64,000 nucleotides of DNA, taken from NCBI GenBank assembly GCA_027484425.1, contig JAIXSZ010000087.1, positions 33,649 to 97,648 on the forward strand, given 5' to 3'. The first letter of the stretch is position 1; every line of letters starts with the position of its first letter. The position numbers and the translations under genes were made by a program. This stretch comes from Sphingobacteriales bacterium. GTDB taxonomy: Bacteria > Bacteroidota > Bacteroidia > Chitinophagales > Chitinophagaceae. The notes beneath the pieces are model-generated. The model was given only the letters and a program-made list of their open reading frames with translations, searched no databases and was not told where the DNA came from. Shown here in pieces: positions 16,689 to 27,200 of the stretch.

Positions 16689-18875
16689 ATGAAGCAAGTG
16701 CTCCTATTACTTAGTGCCGTTTTAGGCCTTCAAGCGGCTGTTGCCCAGAATAAAGTTCCGGAAATCTCTTTACAGGAGATTTGGGCTTCGCCCAAATTCA
16801 TGGCTCGTTCGGTGAGAGGCATGACGCCCATGAAGGATGGAAAAACCTATGTTGCACTCGGCAGTGACCCTGCCTCCAGAGTGCCGATTATTGTCCGTTA
16901 TAGTTTCGAAACCGGCAAACCCATCGACACGATTCTAAATGCGGAATCTCTCAAACCTGCCGGTGAAAGCAAGCCCATATCCTTCGATAATTTTAGCTTC
17001 AATGAGGACGAAAGTCTGATTCTGCTTAGCGTGGACAGCGAGCCCATTTATCGCCATTCGTCCCGCGAGGTGAATTATGTGTATATCCGAAGTAGCAACA
17101 AACTGGCGGCCATCAACTCCGGCAAGCAAGCCTTAGCAACTTTCTCCCCAGATGGAAAAAAAGTCGCTTACATGCGCGATAACGACCTCTATTGGAAAGA
17201 CATGGAGTCCGGGAAGGAAACCAGAATCACTACCGATGGCAAAATCAACCATGTGCTCAACGGGCATACCGACTGGGTTTATGAAGAAGAATTCAGCTTC
17301 ACCAAAGCTTTTGTCTGGAGTCCGGATAGTAAGCATATCGCCTTTCTCCGCTTCGACGAGTCTGCCGTACCCAGCTATACCATGCCCATGTACGACAGCC
17401 TCTACCCTACTAACTACGTCTTCAAATACCCAAAAGCCGGTGAAAAAAACGCAACGGTTTCTGCCCATTTGTATGCGCTGGATAAAAACAACATCCAAAA
17501 CCTGAACTTGGGCGAATATGAATACCTGCCTAGAATAGGCTGGACCAAAGACAACAGCTTGTTATGGATTCAGCGCACCAACCGCCACCAAAACAAACTC
17601 GACCTGCTCACAGTAGATGTCCGCAATTTGCAAGCTAAACTTATCCTTCGCGACAGCAGCGACACTTATGTGGAAGTGGACGACGATTTAACTTTCCTTC
17701 CAAACAATCAAGGTTTTATTTGGAGTAGTGAAAAGACCGGATTCAACCATTTATATCATCATGACCTCAATGGCAAGCAAATACGAGCCATTACTTCCGG
17801 AAAATGGGATGTGATGGAATTCCTGGGATACGAACCACTGAAGCAAACCCTGTTTTATCTCTCCGCCGAAGTTTCACCTATGGAGCGCCATCTCTACAGT
17901 GTAGGTTTAAATGGCAAAGCGAAAAACCGAATTACCAAAGAGAAAGGTACGCACAGCATCACGTTCTCCGGCGACTACAGCTTCTTCATCGACAACCACA
18001 GCGCAGCCGGACAGCCGGCGACCATCACCATGAGAAATCTTCAAGGTGAAACGGTTCGTATGATTCAAGACAACGCCAAGCTCAAAGAAACCTTGGCGGC
18101 TTACCAGTTAAAAGCACCAGAATTCTTCAACTTCACCAGCGAGCAAGGCGTGAATTTGAATGGCTGGATGATTAAGCCAGCCAACTTCGACCCGAACAAA
18201 AAATATCCGGTGTTGATGTATGTCTATGGCGGCCCCGGCCACAACACCGTCAACGACCGCTGGGGCGGACCAGATTATATGTGGCATCAGATGATGGCAC
18301 AAAAAGGCTATCTGGTCGTTTCTGTGGACAACAGAGGCACTGGCGCTCGTGGTGTTGCTTTCAAAAAATCAACCTATTTGCAACTTGGAAAGTTGGAAAC
18401 TGAAGATCAGATTGCAACAGCCAAGTATCTGGGATCGCTTGCTTACGTAGATGCTAATAGAATTGGCATTTTCGGTTGGAGCTACGGCGGTTATATGAGC
18501 ACCAACTGCATCACCAAAGGGGCGGATGTTTTTAAATCGGCGGTTGCCGTAGCTCCTGTTATCAACTGGCGTTATTACGACTCTATCTACACAGAACGAT
18601 ACATGCGTACACCTGCGGAAAATGCCAAAGGGTATGACGAAAACTCTCCTCTAAACGACGTAAGCAAACTAAAAGGCAGCTATTTGCTCATTCACGGCAC
18701 CGCCGACGACAATGTGCATTTTCAGAATGCCATGATGATGGTTAAATCTTTAGTAAATCAGAATAAACAATTCGACTTCATGGCATATCCTGATAAAAAT
18801 CACGGCATTGGAGGAGGATTAACCCGCTTGCAACTATTTACCAAAATCACCGACTTTTTTCTTCGTAACCTATAA
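16689..18875 (+). CDS. Dipeptidyl peptidase IV (S9 family), exported
   Basis: 728 residues from ATG 16689, which opens a signal peptide (MKQVLLLLSAVLGLQAAVAQ); an upstream TTG frame adds 19 residues and is unlikely. N-terminal beta-propeller (about 30-480) carries the double-Glu motif YEEEFSF (199-201) that anchors the substrate amino terminus in DPP IV. C-terminal hydrolase domain: Ser598 in GWSYGGYMS, Asp in HGTADDNVHF (about 673-674), His705 in DKNHGI. It should release Xaa-Pro or Xaa-Ala dipeptides in the periplasm. The next gene starts 2 bp after the stop and is probably co-transcribed. Confidence 0.95.
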   Translation: MKQVLLLLSAVLGLQAAVAQNKVPEISLQEIWASPKFMARSVRGMTPMKDGKTYVALGSDPASRVPIIVRYSFETGKPIDTILNAESLKPAGESKPISFDNFSFNEDESLILLSVDSEPIYRHSSREVNYVYIRSSNKLAAINSGKQALATFSPDGKKVAYMRDNDLYWKDMESGKETRITTDGKINHVLNGHTDWVYEEEFSFTKAFVWSPDSKHIAFLRFDESAVPSYTMPMYDSLYPTNYVFKYPKAGEKNATVSAHLYALDKNNIQNLNLGEYEYLPRIGWTKDNSLLWIQRTNRHQNKLDLLTVDVRNLQAKLILRDSSDTYVEVDDDLTFLPNNQGFIWSSEKTGFNHLYHHDLNGKQIRAITSGKWDVMEFLGYEPLKQTLFYLSAEVSPMERHLYSVGLNGKAKNRITKEKGTHSITFSGDYSFFIDNHSAAGQPATITMRNLQGETVRMIQDNAKLKETLAAYQLKAPEFFNFTSEQGVNLNGWMIKPANFDPNKKYPVLMYVYGGPGHNTVNDRWGGPDYMWHQMMAQKGYLVVSVDNRGTGARGVAFKKSTYLQLGKLETEDQIATAKYLGSLAYVDANRIGIFGWSYGGYMSTNCITKGADVFKSAVAVAPVINWRYYDSIYTERYMRTPAENAKGYDENSPLNDVSKLKGSYLLIHGTADDNVHFQNAMMMVKSLVNQNKQFDFMAYPDKNHGIGGGLTRLQLFTKITDFFLRNL

Positions 18876-18877
18876 TC

Positions 18878-19831
18878 ATGAAAAACAGCATTTGCCAACT
18901 CTTTGGCATCCAGTATCCGATTATTCAAGCAGGGATGATTTGGTGTTCCGGTTGGGAGTTGGCAGCTGCTGTCAGCAATGCCGGAGGATTGGGATTAATC
19001 GGCAGCGGAAGCATGTATCCGGAAGTGCTTCGAACCCACATTCAGAAGTGCAAAGCAGCCACTGACAAACCCTTCGGAGTTAACGTGCCGTTGCTATACC
19101 CGGATATCGATAAGCACATGGCCATCATTATCGAGGAGAAAGTACCGATTGTATTTACCTCAGCAGGAAATCCTGCCACCTGGACTTCTACTTTAAAAGA
19201 GGCAGGAATCAAGGTTGTGCATGTGGTTTCGAACGTGAAGTTTGCGTTGAAATCGCAGGCTGCAGGAGTTGATGCTATAGTAGCCGAAGGATTTGAAGCA
19301 GGCGGACACAACGGAAGAGAGGAAACCACCACCCTATGCCTGATTCCCTTGGTGAAACAAGCTATCCAAGTTCCACTGATTGCGGCCGGCGGAATCGGCA
19401 GCGGACAAGCCATGCTGGCTGCTATGGCATTAGGCGCCGATGCCGTTCAGGTAGGAAGTGCGTTTGTAATGGCAGAAGAATCTTCGGCCCACATCAATTT
19501 CAAACAAGCTGTAGCTGAAGCTGGCGAAGGAGACACTCAGCTCAGTTTAAAAAGCCTGACACCTGTTAGGTTAATCAAGAATCCATTCTGGAAAAAAGTG
19601 GCAGAAGCAGAAGCACAAGGAGCCACCAAAGAAACCTTGGCTGCACTTCTCGGAAGAGGACGAGCTAAGAAGGGAATGTTTGAAGGAGATCTGGAAGAAG
19701 GTGAGCTGGAAATTGGTCAGGTAGCCGCCTCTCTTACAAAAACTGAACCTGCGGCCATAATTTTTAATCGAATGCTCACCGAGTTTGAAGTTTCCAAGCA
19801 AAAGTTAGCCGAAATTTCGTTTATACGATGA
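18878..19831 (+). CDS. Nitronate monooxygenase-like flavin enzyme
   Basis: 317 residues, a TIM-barrel flavoprotein of the 2-nitropropane dioxygenase/FabK group. Seen: IQYPIIQAGM near 11-20, SNAGGLGLIGSGSM (33-46), the catalytic His144 in AGGHNGREE, the phosphate-binding IAAGGIGSGQAMLAAMALGA and the VQVGSAFVMAEES segment. It either oxidises alkyl nitronates with FMN and oxygen or acts as an NAD(P)H-dependent flavin reductase/FabK-like enoyl reductase; the His144 motif favours nitronate monooxygenase. Downstream of the DPP IV gene with a 2-bp gap. Confidence 0.88.
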   Translation: MKNSICQLFGIQYPIIQAGMIWCSGWELAAAVSNAGGLGLIGSGSMYPEVLRTHIQKCKAATDKPFGVNVPLLYPDIDKHMAIIIEEKVPIVFTSAGNPATWTSTLKEAGIKVVHVVSNVKFALKSQAAGVDAIVAEGFEAGGHNGREETTTLCLIPLVKQAIQVPLIAAGGIGSGQAMLAAMALGADAVQVGSAFVMAEESSAHINFKQAVAEAGEGDTQLSLKSLTPVRLIKNPFWKKVAEAEAQGATKETLAALLGRGRAKKGMFEGDLEEGELEIGQVAASLTKTEPAAIIFNRMLTEFEVSKQKLAEISFIR

Positions 19832-19845
19832 TATCCTTCATGATG

Positions 19846-20283
19846 TTACAGTAAATCTGACTTGGGGCCTTGGTGCTTATGGTGTTCTTTCTTGAAAACC
19901 CAGGCTGTAATATATAAAGTTGCGAAAAACAGATATGGCAATACGGAAAGCATCATCTCTAGCTCACCTGCTGCAATACTAATGATTAACACGAATAAAA
20001 TCAGTGGGCTAAGCAGTCCAAAACCCAACCAACTTACTACCCTGTTGGGCACTGATTGAAACAAAGTAATTAGCAACAAAATCTGTCCAGAAAAGGGCAT
20101 TCCTATAGCCGGATGGAGTAAATCAAGCGGTTTATTGGTGAGTTCTGATAAAATTCCTGCTTCAATTTCTAAGAAAAAGGCATTTTGGCCTCCGCCCCAT
20201 CGCAGATATCCAACAAGTGAAGACAAAACTAAGAAGCCGTTTATCCACCGTCTTCTGGAACTAAGTTGGGCTGAATAACTCAT
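19846..20283 (-). CDS. Hypothetical multi-pass membrane protein
   Basis: 145 residues with about four hydrophobic segments (WINGFLVLSSLVGYLRW, FSGQILLLITLFQ, FGLLSPLILFVLIISIAAG, VLPYLFFATLYITAWVF) and a His/Lys-rich tail (KKEHHKHQGPKS). I do not recognise a named family. It is convergent with the nitronate monooxygenase-like gene, 14 bp apart, and stands alone on its strand. Confidence 0.7.
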   Translation of the reverse strand: MSYSAQLSSRRRWINGFLVLSSLVGYLRWGGGQNAFFLEIEAGILSELTNKPLDLLHPAIGMPFSGQILLLITLFQSVPNRVVSWLGFGLLSPLILFVLIISIAAGELEMMLSVLPYLFFATLYITAWVFKKEHHKHQGPKSDLL

Positions 20284-20342
20284 ACCACTTAAAGATAGTA
20301 ATTTAAAAAAACCTATTCCATCCCAACCAATTGCTTGAATCG

Positions 20343-20368
20343 AAAAGAGGCTCCAAAGAGCCTCTTTT
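20343..20368 (-). terminator. Terminator after the 20390 gene
   Basis: Arms AAAAGAGGCTC (20343-20353) and GAGCCTCTTTT (20358-20368), loop of 4 bp; U-rich on either strand. It ends the AT-rich minus-strand operon 20390-27544. Confidence 0.85.
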
Positions 20369-20389
20369 TAACTTGACCAATTGAGAAAG

Positions 20390-22345
20390 TTAAGGTAACT
20401 TTTCAAACACAATCACCAACTTATTAAAATCAGCGGCATCGTTGATCACTTTCCTAAATTCAGCATAACGGCTTTTAGGATAAAATACACCTTGGTAATA
20501 CTCAGTGCCTGTTAAAATCAATTCATCACCATCTTGTTTCCAATTGTTTGTAAATCCAAACAGCTTTCTTCCTTTATCGTCGGTATATTCATCTTTAATA
20601 ACTAGTTTTTCCAAACCCTTTGGACGATAACCTTTAGGTATTTTAACCCGAATAATTCTTTCGTATGCATGTGGATACTGGAGGACAATGTCATTTTTCC
20701 GATCCTTATCTTCATACAATTCACTTTGCTTTCCTATTAATTCTCCAACTTTGAGGATCAAATTGTCACCAGCTTTTTCAAGATAATCTTGACAGCTTAA
20801 ATCTGCATCAATTACAAAAGGTTGAGCCATTTCATTGACATCGCCCAGATTGTAGTTAGATGCTACTAAACGGATTACACCACAGCCGGAACCGGTATTT
20901 TTAACAAAATCGTAGAAAAAATCTTTCTGACTTGTCTGACCTGATAAGTAATACACTCCTCTGAGCCCCATTTCCGCGAAGTTAGACATCTCACGATGGT
21001 AGTTGATTTTCGCAGTGTTGCGCTCTGGTTCTATGCTTACATTGAGCACCATTTTATCATTGTTTTGCTCTAAGTCTGGTATGGAAACCATTTTGAAAGA
21101 CGTAACACCGGAATACTGCCCGTCTAAAGCCACTGGCTTGATGTGTAAAGCATTCTGACCCAGATATTCATTTCCTGCATAACCAGCTCTACTTATAATA
21201 CTTCCTGGTTCTATATAAGATTGAGTACCTGGAAAGTACAACATGAGATTGTTCATAAATGACCAAGAATGAAAATTCTTATCAAAAACTTTATTAAAAC
21301 GGTCCGAAGTAATAACAACTTCTACTGGTATTTCAGAAGCAATGTAAGCTGCTGTAAGCAAACGGTTGAACCCATAACGGGAGCAGAACTTATTTTTAAT
21401 TATGCTTTTAATTTCATCATCTATTTTTCTTTCAGACTTTACTACAATATTAGTCTTTAAAAAATGTTCAATAGCTAAAATTCGCTCTTTCTCTGTAGCT
21501 CCTTTATTGGCTTTTTTAATAAATTTTTTAAGCTCTGATTGATAAGAAGAAAAGTCTCCTATTAGTCGATCAAATAAAACCCTTCCAATTTCAGGGTAAC
21601 GCATTGATTTCTTATTATTATTAATATTCTCCGAAAAATTGTATTCAACCCTAATTTTATTAGCCAACTTTGCGGAATACTCCTCACTTTCAAATGCTGG
21701 AACATTACTAAGTTGATAGAGATAATGTCTGTTACCATTAACTAGAGTGTCCCGCAATGGCGCTTGTGCGTTGTATAATTGAATATCAAATTTCAACATT
21801 TCTGGAACTACAAGACTAAAATTCATTTGCCCAACCTCCTCACCTAACTGTAGATATGCATCATCATAGGTATCATTTTCTTCTTCTGTATGAATAATTA
21901 CTTCTATAAAACAGCCTATGGTTAAAGAAGAGACTGCTAACAGCTGAAGTTCTACCTCTTCTTCTTTAACCTTTTTAAAATCAGAAGCGGTGTGTGAAGC
22001 CAATATCTTACCATCTTTCACAACCCTAACCTTCACATCAACGAGGTTGTTAGAATAGAGCGGCAACCTAATTTTGTTATTCTCTTCAACCCCTTTATCA
22101 TCTGTTACTGCTGTAACATAATGATTAATAGAAAAACGTTTTAACTCATCACCAACAATCTGGTAATAGATTCTTTTTGCAAACCAAGGAGTCCAAGTTG
22201 GCTTGTTTAACAACGTTTTATCCTTGCTTTCATTAACGGTAAGCGAGCGAAATTCGTAATTGCTACGTTCCGGAGCTTGTGCCATTAAACCATTGTTTCC
22301 TATCAAAAGAAAATAAAACAGGAAACCTAACCACGTACTTTTCAT
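20390..22345 (-). CDS. DUF3857/transglutaminase-like exported protein with degenerate active site
   Basis: 651 residues. An N-terminal signal peptide (hydrophobic FLFYFLLIGNNGLMAQ) is followed by a beta-rich region (about 30-270) and a transglutaminase-like region (about 290-400). Where active family members have G-D-C-K-D, this protein has NKFCSRYGFNRLL; a later segment FHSWSFMNNLMLYFPG lacks the expected His...Asp layout. The C-terminal third is beta-rich. I read it as a non-catalytic partner of the upstream paralogue, whose gene it overlaps by 4 bp. Periplasmic or outer-membrane location is likely. Function unknown. Base composition is markedly more AT-rich than the flanking genes. Confidence 0.75.
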   Translation of the reverse strand: MKSTWLGFLFYFLLIGNNGLMAQAPERSNYEFRSLTVNESKDKTLLNKPTWTPWFAKRIYYQIVGDELKRFSINHYVTAVTDDKGVEENNKIRLPLYSNNLVDVKVRVVKDGKILASHTASDFKKVKEEEVELQLLAVSSLTIGCFIEVIIHTEEENDTYDDAYLQLGEEVGQMNFSLVVPEMLKFDIQLYNAQAPLRDTLVNGNRHYLYQLSNVPAFESEEYSAKLANKIRVEYNFSENINNNKKSMRYPEIGRVLFDRLIGDFSSYQSELKKFIKKANKGATEKERILAIEHFLKTNIVVKSERKIDDEIKSIIKNKFCSRYGFNRLLTAAYIASEIPVEVVITSDRFNKVFDKNFHSWSFMNNLMLYFPGTQSYIEPGSIISRAGYAGNEYLGQNALHIKPVALDGQYSGVTSFKMVSIPDLEQNNDKMVLNVSIEPERNTAKINYHREMSNFAEMGLRGVYYLSGQTSQKDFFYDFVKNTGSGCGVIRLVASNYNLGDVNEMAQPFVIDADLSCQDYLEKAGDNLILKVGELIGKQSELYEDKDRKNDIVLQYPHAYERIIRVKIPKGYRPKGLEKLVIKDEYTDDKGRKLFGFTNNWKQDGDELILTGTEYYQGVFYPKSRYAEFRKVINDAADFNKLVIVFEKLP

Positions 22346-24264
22346 TGCTTTTTTAATATTAGTGAAAGATTTTGAGCTTCTTTTATCTTCATCAATGCCG
22401 AATTAAAGTCAGATAATTCTTCGAAATTAACTTCAGCTTTTTTTAATTCAAAAAATGAATGAAGAAGTATTCTTCCTTTATCTAATTGATAAGAGATTTT
22501 CCATTGGCAAAATGAATTGTTATCTTCCGCATTTTCAGGGAGTTTAACAGGTTTAAAATTTGGCGGAATAGTTAACACAATAACGTCTCTTTTTTTAAAG
22601 AGAAAATCAAATTCTCGCCCATTACTCCTTCCACCTGAGGTATCTGCATATAGAGTTTCCCAAGCTTTTTTAAGGTTAAGATTTAGATAAAACTCATCAT
22701 CAATTTTTCTAACATAATGATCCAGTTCCAATTGAAAAGTCATCAACAATGGTTTACCAAGTTCAAACAATTGCGAAACCATTGGCTTTTGAATCTTACA
22801 CTTATCATTTCCCCTGCTTAAAATCCCCTTCATCAACTCCTCATATTTTGCAGGTTCTCTGTCTCTAAACGCGCTGGTAATTCTATCTCTGTAATACCCA
22901 GACAAGCTAGTTGTACCATTTCCTAGCAAAGTATCCCCTTTTATACTACACCAAAGCGTATCAATCCATTGATTATTGTCTGCCTTTTCCCATGGCACCA
23001 AAACCTTTTCAAATTGAGCAGAGTCAATGGCGATACAAGCATACCTTCCTTGCGTAAACACCGAAGGTTGACCCAACATTTGCTCTCTTCCGGTTGCATC
23101 AAGAAATATCCAGCCAGTATCGGTTTTAAGACTTGCAATCATGTGATTACTTGATGCCAAATGCTGCAATTCTCTGAAGTCTCGAGGAACTTCTCGTGTT
23201 CCAATCCAAACAGGGTAAGCAGGCAATCCCGCCTTTTTCATCAGCCGAGTTAAAAGCACTGCCATATCTTTACAATCTCCATAACCATTTTTACAAACAG
23301 TTTCTGGAGTTCGAGGTACCTGACCGGAAAACCCATCCTCTATGCTGATGTAACGAATGTTCTCTTGCACCCAACGAAATAGAGCAGAAGCACGATCACG
23401 AGGTGATTTTATAAAGGTTACAATCGAATCTACCAGCTGCTTTTGAGGTGTGGGCAAATCACTATTCATAGCCTCCCGAATAAAAGAATAATTCAACTTA
23501 TTAAATGCGTCCATAGAATGATTAAATAAGACTTCCTTACCATCAACTACGTATGAATGCAACCATACATAAATCTGAGGAATATAATGTCGATAAGACA
23601 ATCCATTACGATAAAAACGATATTTTGGCAAATTGGTAGCTTCCCAAACAAGAATTTGTAGCCCCTTTCGCTTTTCAATTCTAAGTTTAACCATGCTGCT
23701 ATCTCCCCGAAGTTGCCAACCAATACGAACGCCTTCAGGAAGAATTACCCTGTATACTGAAGACAAAATAGGCGAACCAGTAGAGAAATAACTCGAGGAT
23801 AAAAATAACGGGTGATGTATCCTTAATGAATAGTTTAGCTGCACTATGCTTCCCATGCTTAATCCGGGGAAACTTACTTTTCTCATACGAATATCATCAT
23901 AGAAAACTTCATTTTGCGATCTATTCTGTTCATCAGAAATTACTCCAATACCATTTTTATACCTACCTGAATCATAAATTCTTGAAGTTGCTTTGCCATT
24001 CAGGTAGGAAGAAAATGGAGGAGCATACACTATTTCATCACTTCCATCATCAATAATCCTATCGTTTAGTAAGATACGCTCTTCTTCATTTCTTTCAATA
24101 ATTTCTAAGGTGTCTTTATTGAATTGAAACTTAAGTTCTTCTATTTTTTTAAGATATACTTGACGGTCTTCAGGAAATTGTTTTCTAAGTACTTCTAAAT
24201 CTTGAGCAAAAGCTAAATTACACCCTAAAATAAAAAGTAAAATGACTTTAAAGCAGTTTCCCAT
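22342..24264 (-). CDS. DUF3857 domain transglutaminase-like exported protein
   Basis: 640 residues. A signal peptide (FKVILLFILGCNLAFAQ) leads into a DUF3857 beta domain (about 60-260) and a transglutaminase core with an intact Cys-His-Asp triad: Cys331 in GYGDCKDMAVLL, His374 in SSNHMIASL, Asp389 in FLDATGREQ. The C-terminal 250 residues are beta-rich. Proteins of this kind are common in the Bacteroidota envelope, and substrates are not known. It overlaps the MORN gene upstream by 17 bp and the paralogue downstream by 4 bp, so the three are one operon. Confidence 0.88.
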   Translation of the reverse strand: MGNCFKVILLFILGCNLAFAQDLEVLRKQFPEDRQVYLKKIEELKFQFNKDTLEIIERNEEERILLNDRIIDDGSDEIVYAPPFSSYLNGKATSRIYDSGRYKNGIGVISDEQNRSQNEVFYDDIRMRKVSFPGLSMGSIVQLNYSLRIHHPLFLSSSYFSTGSPILSSVYRVILPEGVRIGWQLRGDSSMVKLRIEKRKGLQILVWEATNLPKYRFYRNGLSYRHYIPQIYVWLHSYVVDGKEVLFNHSMDAFNKLNYSFIREAMNSDLPTPQKQLVDSIVTFIKSPRDRASALFRWVQENIRYISIEDGFSGQVPRTPETVCKNGYGDCKDMAVLLTRLMKKAGLPAYPVWIGTREVPRDFRELQHLASSNHMIASLKTDTGWIFLDATGREQMLGQPSVFTQGRYACIAIDSAQFEKVLVPWEKADNNQWIDTLWCSIKGDTLLGNGTTSLSGYYRDRITSAFRDREPAKYEELMKGILSRGNDKCKIQKPMVSQLFELGKPLLMTFQLELDHYVRKIDDEFYLNLNLKKAWETLYADTSGGRSNGREFDFLFKKRDVIVLTIPPNFKPVKLPENAEDNNSFCQWKISYQLDKGRILLHSFFELKKAEVNFEELSDFNSALMKIKEAQNLSLILKKQ

Positions 24265-27200
24265 ATCGGTAATTTACTTGTTTTTCAACTTTACCTAATG
24301 TATTATAGTATTGAATTAACCCATGGAGTGTACCATAATAATAATGGCCACTCTCCATTAACAACCCGGATTCAAAGTATTTTTTATATGGTCCATGCTG
24401 GTCATTTCTTTCAAAATTAAGTTGTTGCATTAATTTGCCATTTTTAAAATAATCCTTCGCAAGTCCTTGTCGTTGCCCATTTTCATAAAAACACTCTGCC
24501 AACAAATTACCATTACTCATAAACATCTTGTATGCTCCTGAAAAAACACCTCTAACAATTTGAAATTCGAAGGCAAGTTTTCCATTTGGATGGTGAGCGC
24601 GTATTTGAGCAGTTTGAGCGTCAATATATTTCATTGCAGACATTTTTCCATCTGGTCCAATTTGAGAAAATCCAACTAAATAATCATTATTATACTCTAA
24701 AACAGCTACAACCTTTCCCTCATCATTAAAAAGGCGCTTACTACCTTGTAAAAGGCCCCATTCATAACGAGATTCTGAAATTTTAATCCCACTAAAATGA
24801 AAAGAAGTTTCAACACCATGTTTTTTCCCTAAATCATACTGTGTTGAATCTTGCAATTTTCCATTCAACGAATAATCCAGACTTAGCGAATCTAATTCGC
24901 CGTTTTTATACCAACTACGTTCTGACAACTTTCCGTAACGATTAAATTCTTCAAACAGTCCGCTTCGTAAACCATTTTTATATGTTTCCTTTCTAAAAAC
25001 TGTTCCATCTGAAAGGTAATGAATTAAAGGTTCATCAACCTTAGAACCATTGGCATAATTAGCCTCATACTTAATTCTTCTATTAGGATGAAGCATTCTC
25101 ACCTTTCCAGAAAAGTTGTTTAAGAGACTATTATTATAAACTTTACCCAGAGTATCGTACTGAATCAATCCTTTGTACACTCCGTATTCATAGAATTCTT
25201 CATACATTAACTCTTCATTCACCTCATACTCTCTATCAGCACCATTCAATTTGCCATCAACATAAAATTCACGAGAATCTACAACACCATGGTTATAATA
25301 ATATTCCCAAGTTCCTTCACGTTCTCCATTTTGAAAAAAACCATCTACTTTAGGCCCACCTGACGGCAAATAACTCCTGAAATAGCCATCAATTTCTCCA
25401 TTTCTATAGAAATATTCTGACTTTAATGATCCACTACTATAATATTCCTGTTCAATACCTTCCTTCACTCCATTCACGAAAGTTACAGTAGATGATTTAA
25501 CTCCACTATCGTAATAAGTCCACAATCCTATAGGAACATTTTTTTTGTAGGCCCCTTCTGATTTTAATTGTCCAAACTCATCATAAAAAACTACTTTAAA
25601 TTCATCAACATTGTTTGAAACATCAGCAACTAAACTCCCATCTGGTTTCCAATGTTGCATACGTTTAATAACCCCTTTGTTGTAATTAAATGCTGCATAT
25701 TTCCAACCTCCTCTTGCATAATAAGTTGAGATTCCATTCAACTCACCATCCTTCCAATTTTCCTCAAACTTAATCTTTCCATCAGGATACCATGACTTAG
25801 CAATCCCTGTAATTTTCCCATTTTCATAAGTCATTTGCTTTTCTTTTGCTCCATTAGAATACCAATAAATCCAATCTCCATTGAGATTTCCATTAACAAA
25901 ATCGCCTTCTGCTTCTTTTACTCCGTTCTTATGCCAGAAAGCCCATTTGCCAACACGCTCATTTGCTTTGTTTAGCCCCTCAGACTTCTTTATCCCACTA
26001 GGATAAAAATAAACAGCCTTACCTTCTAATAAATCATCTTTTTCCTGAACCTCTGAAATTAAGCTCCCTTCAATATCATATCGTTTAGTCTTTCCAGATC
26101 GTTTTCCTGAAACAGCGTTGATGACTATATTTAATTTCCCACTAGGGTAATAAATTTTTATTTCTCCTTCAAATAATCCATTCTTTTGTTGCCCTTCCTC
26201 ACGTACAATTCCGTTTTCAAAAAAACGCTTATAGGGGCCATTCTCTTTTCCATTTTCATAAATATCAGTAAGAGACAATTTGCCATTTGAGAAGTAAACC
26301 CACTTACCTTCACGTTTTCCATTTTTATACATTCCTCTTGCTTCCACTTCACCATTTTGATCTACAAAAGACCATTCTCCATCTAAACCTTCACCTAAAA
26401 TTCGTTCTCCAAAAGCCGCTATGTTTCCTTTCTTTATTCGCGTCATATATTTCTTTCTTACTCCATTTGAATCAGAAAGAACAACAGTTTCTCTTTTTTC
26501 TAAAAAGTAATTACCAGCCCAATCAACAAACTTTTTGATAGTCGCTTTCTCCTTTTTGACTGCATCATTAATTTCCTCAGAATTTAAACCTTTTAACCCT
26601 GCAAGAATTACTGCTTGATAAGAACTGGCTTCAATGGCTTTCTGATAAAAATTAAGATACTCAATAGCAAGTTCATTTAACCCCTCCGTTGACTTCGGAA
26701 GTTTTTGTAGAATGAGCTGCAGTTGTCGGGTTAATTTGAAATTAAGCTTAATACCTACTTTAAAGTTATTGTTTAACGCAACTTTAGACAAAATCAATTG
26801 ATTAAGTTCTGATAAGGCCTCTGAATGCCCAAATAAATCTTCTGGAACATTTTTCAAATCTTTTCTAAACTCGTCTGAAGCTATACTTTCATTAAGTTTA
26901 ATAATTTCAAATTTATCATCTGCATTGTCTTGAAGAATGCTAGCAAAATGATACGCAAGTATTGCTAATGCAGGCTGCCCAGCTTCAGCAGCAAGATTTG
27001 CAACCTGATAATGTGATTTTAGATAAAAAGGTTGTTTTTGAAGAGAATTAAAGAGCAAGGTTAAAGCTTCAGCGTACTTTTCTCGCTTAATTCTAGCTAC
27101 TGCAGATTCGTAATCAGCCATGTGGTGAAGAGGGAACTGATTTCTGACCTTGTTGTACCACCAATCAGAAGAGTCAGCCATAGCTAAGTCATCATAAACA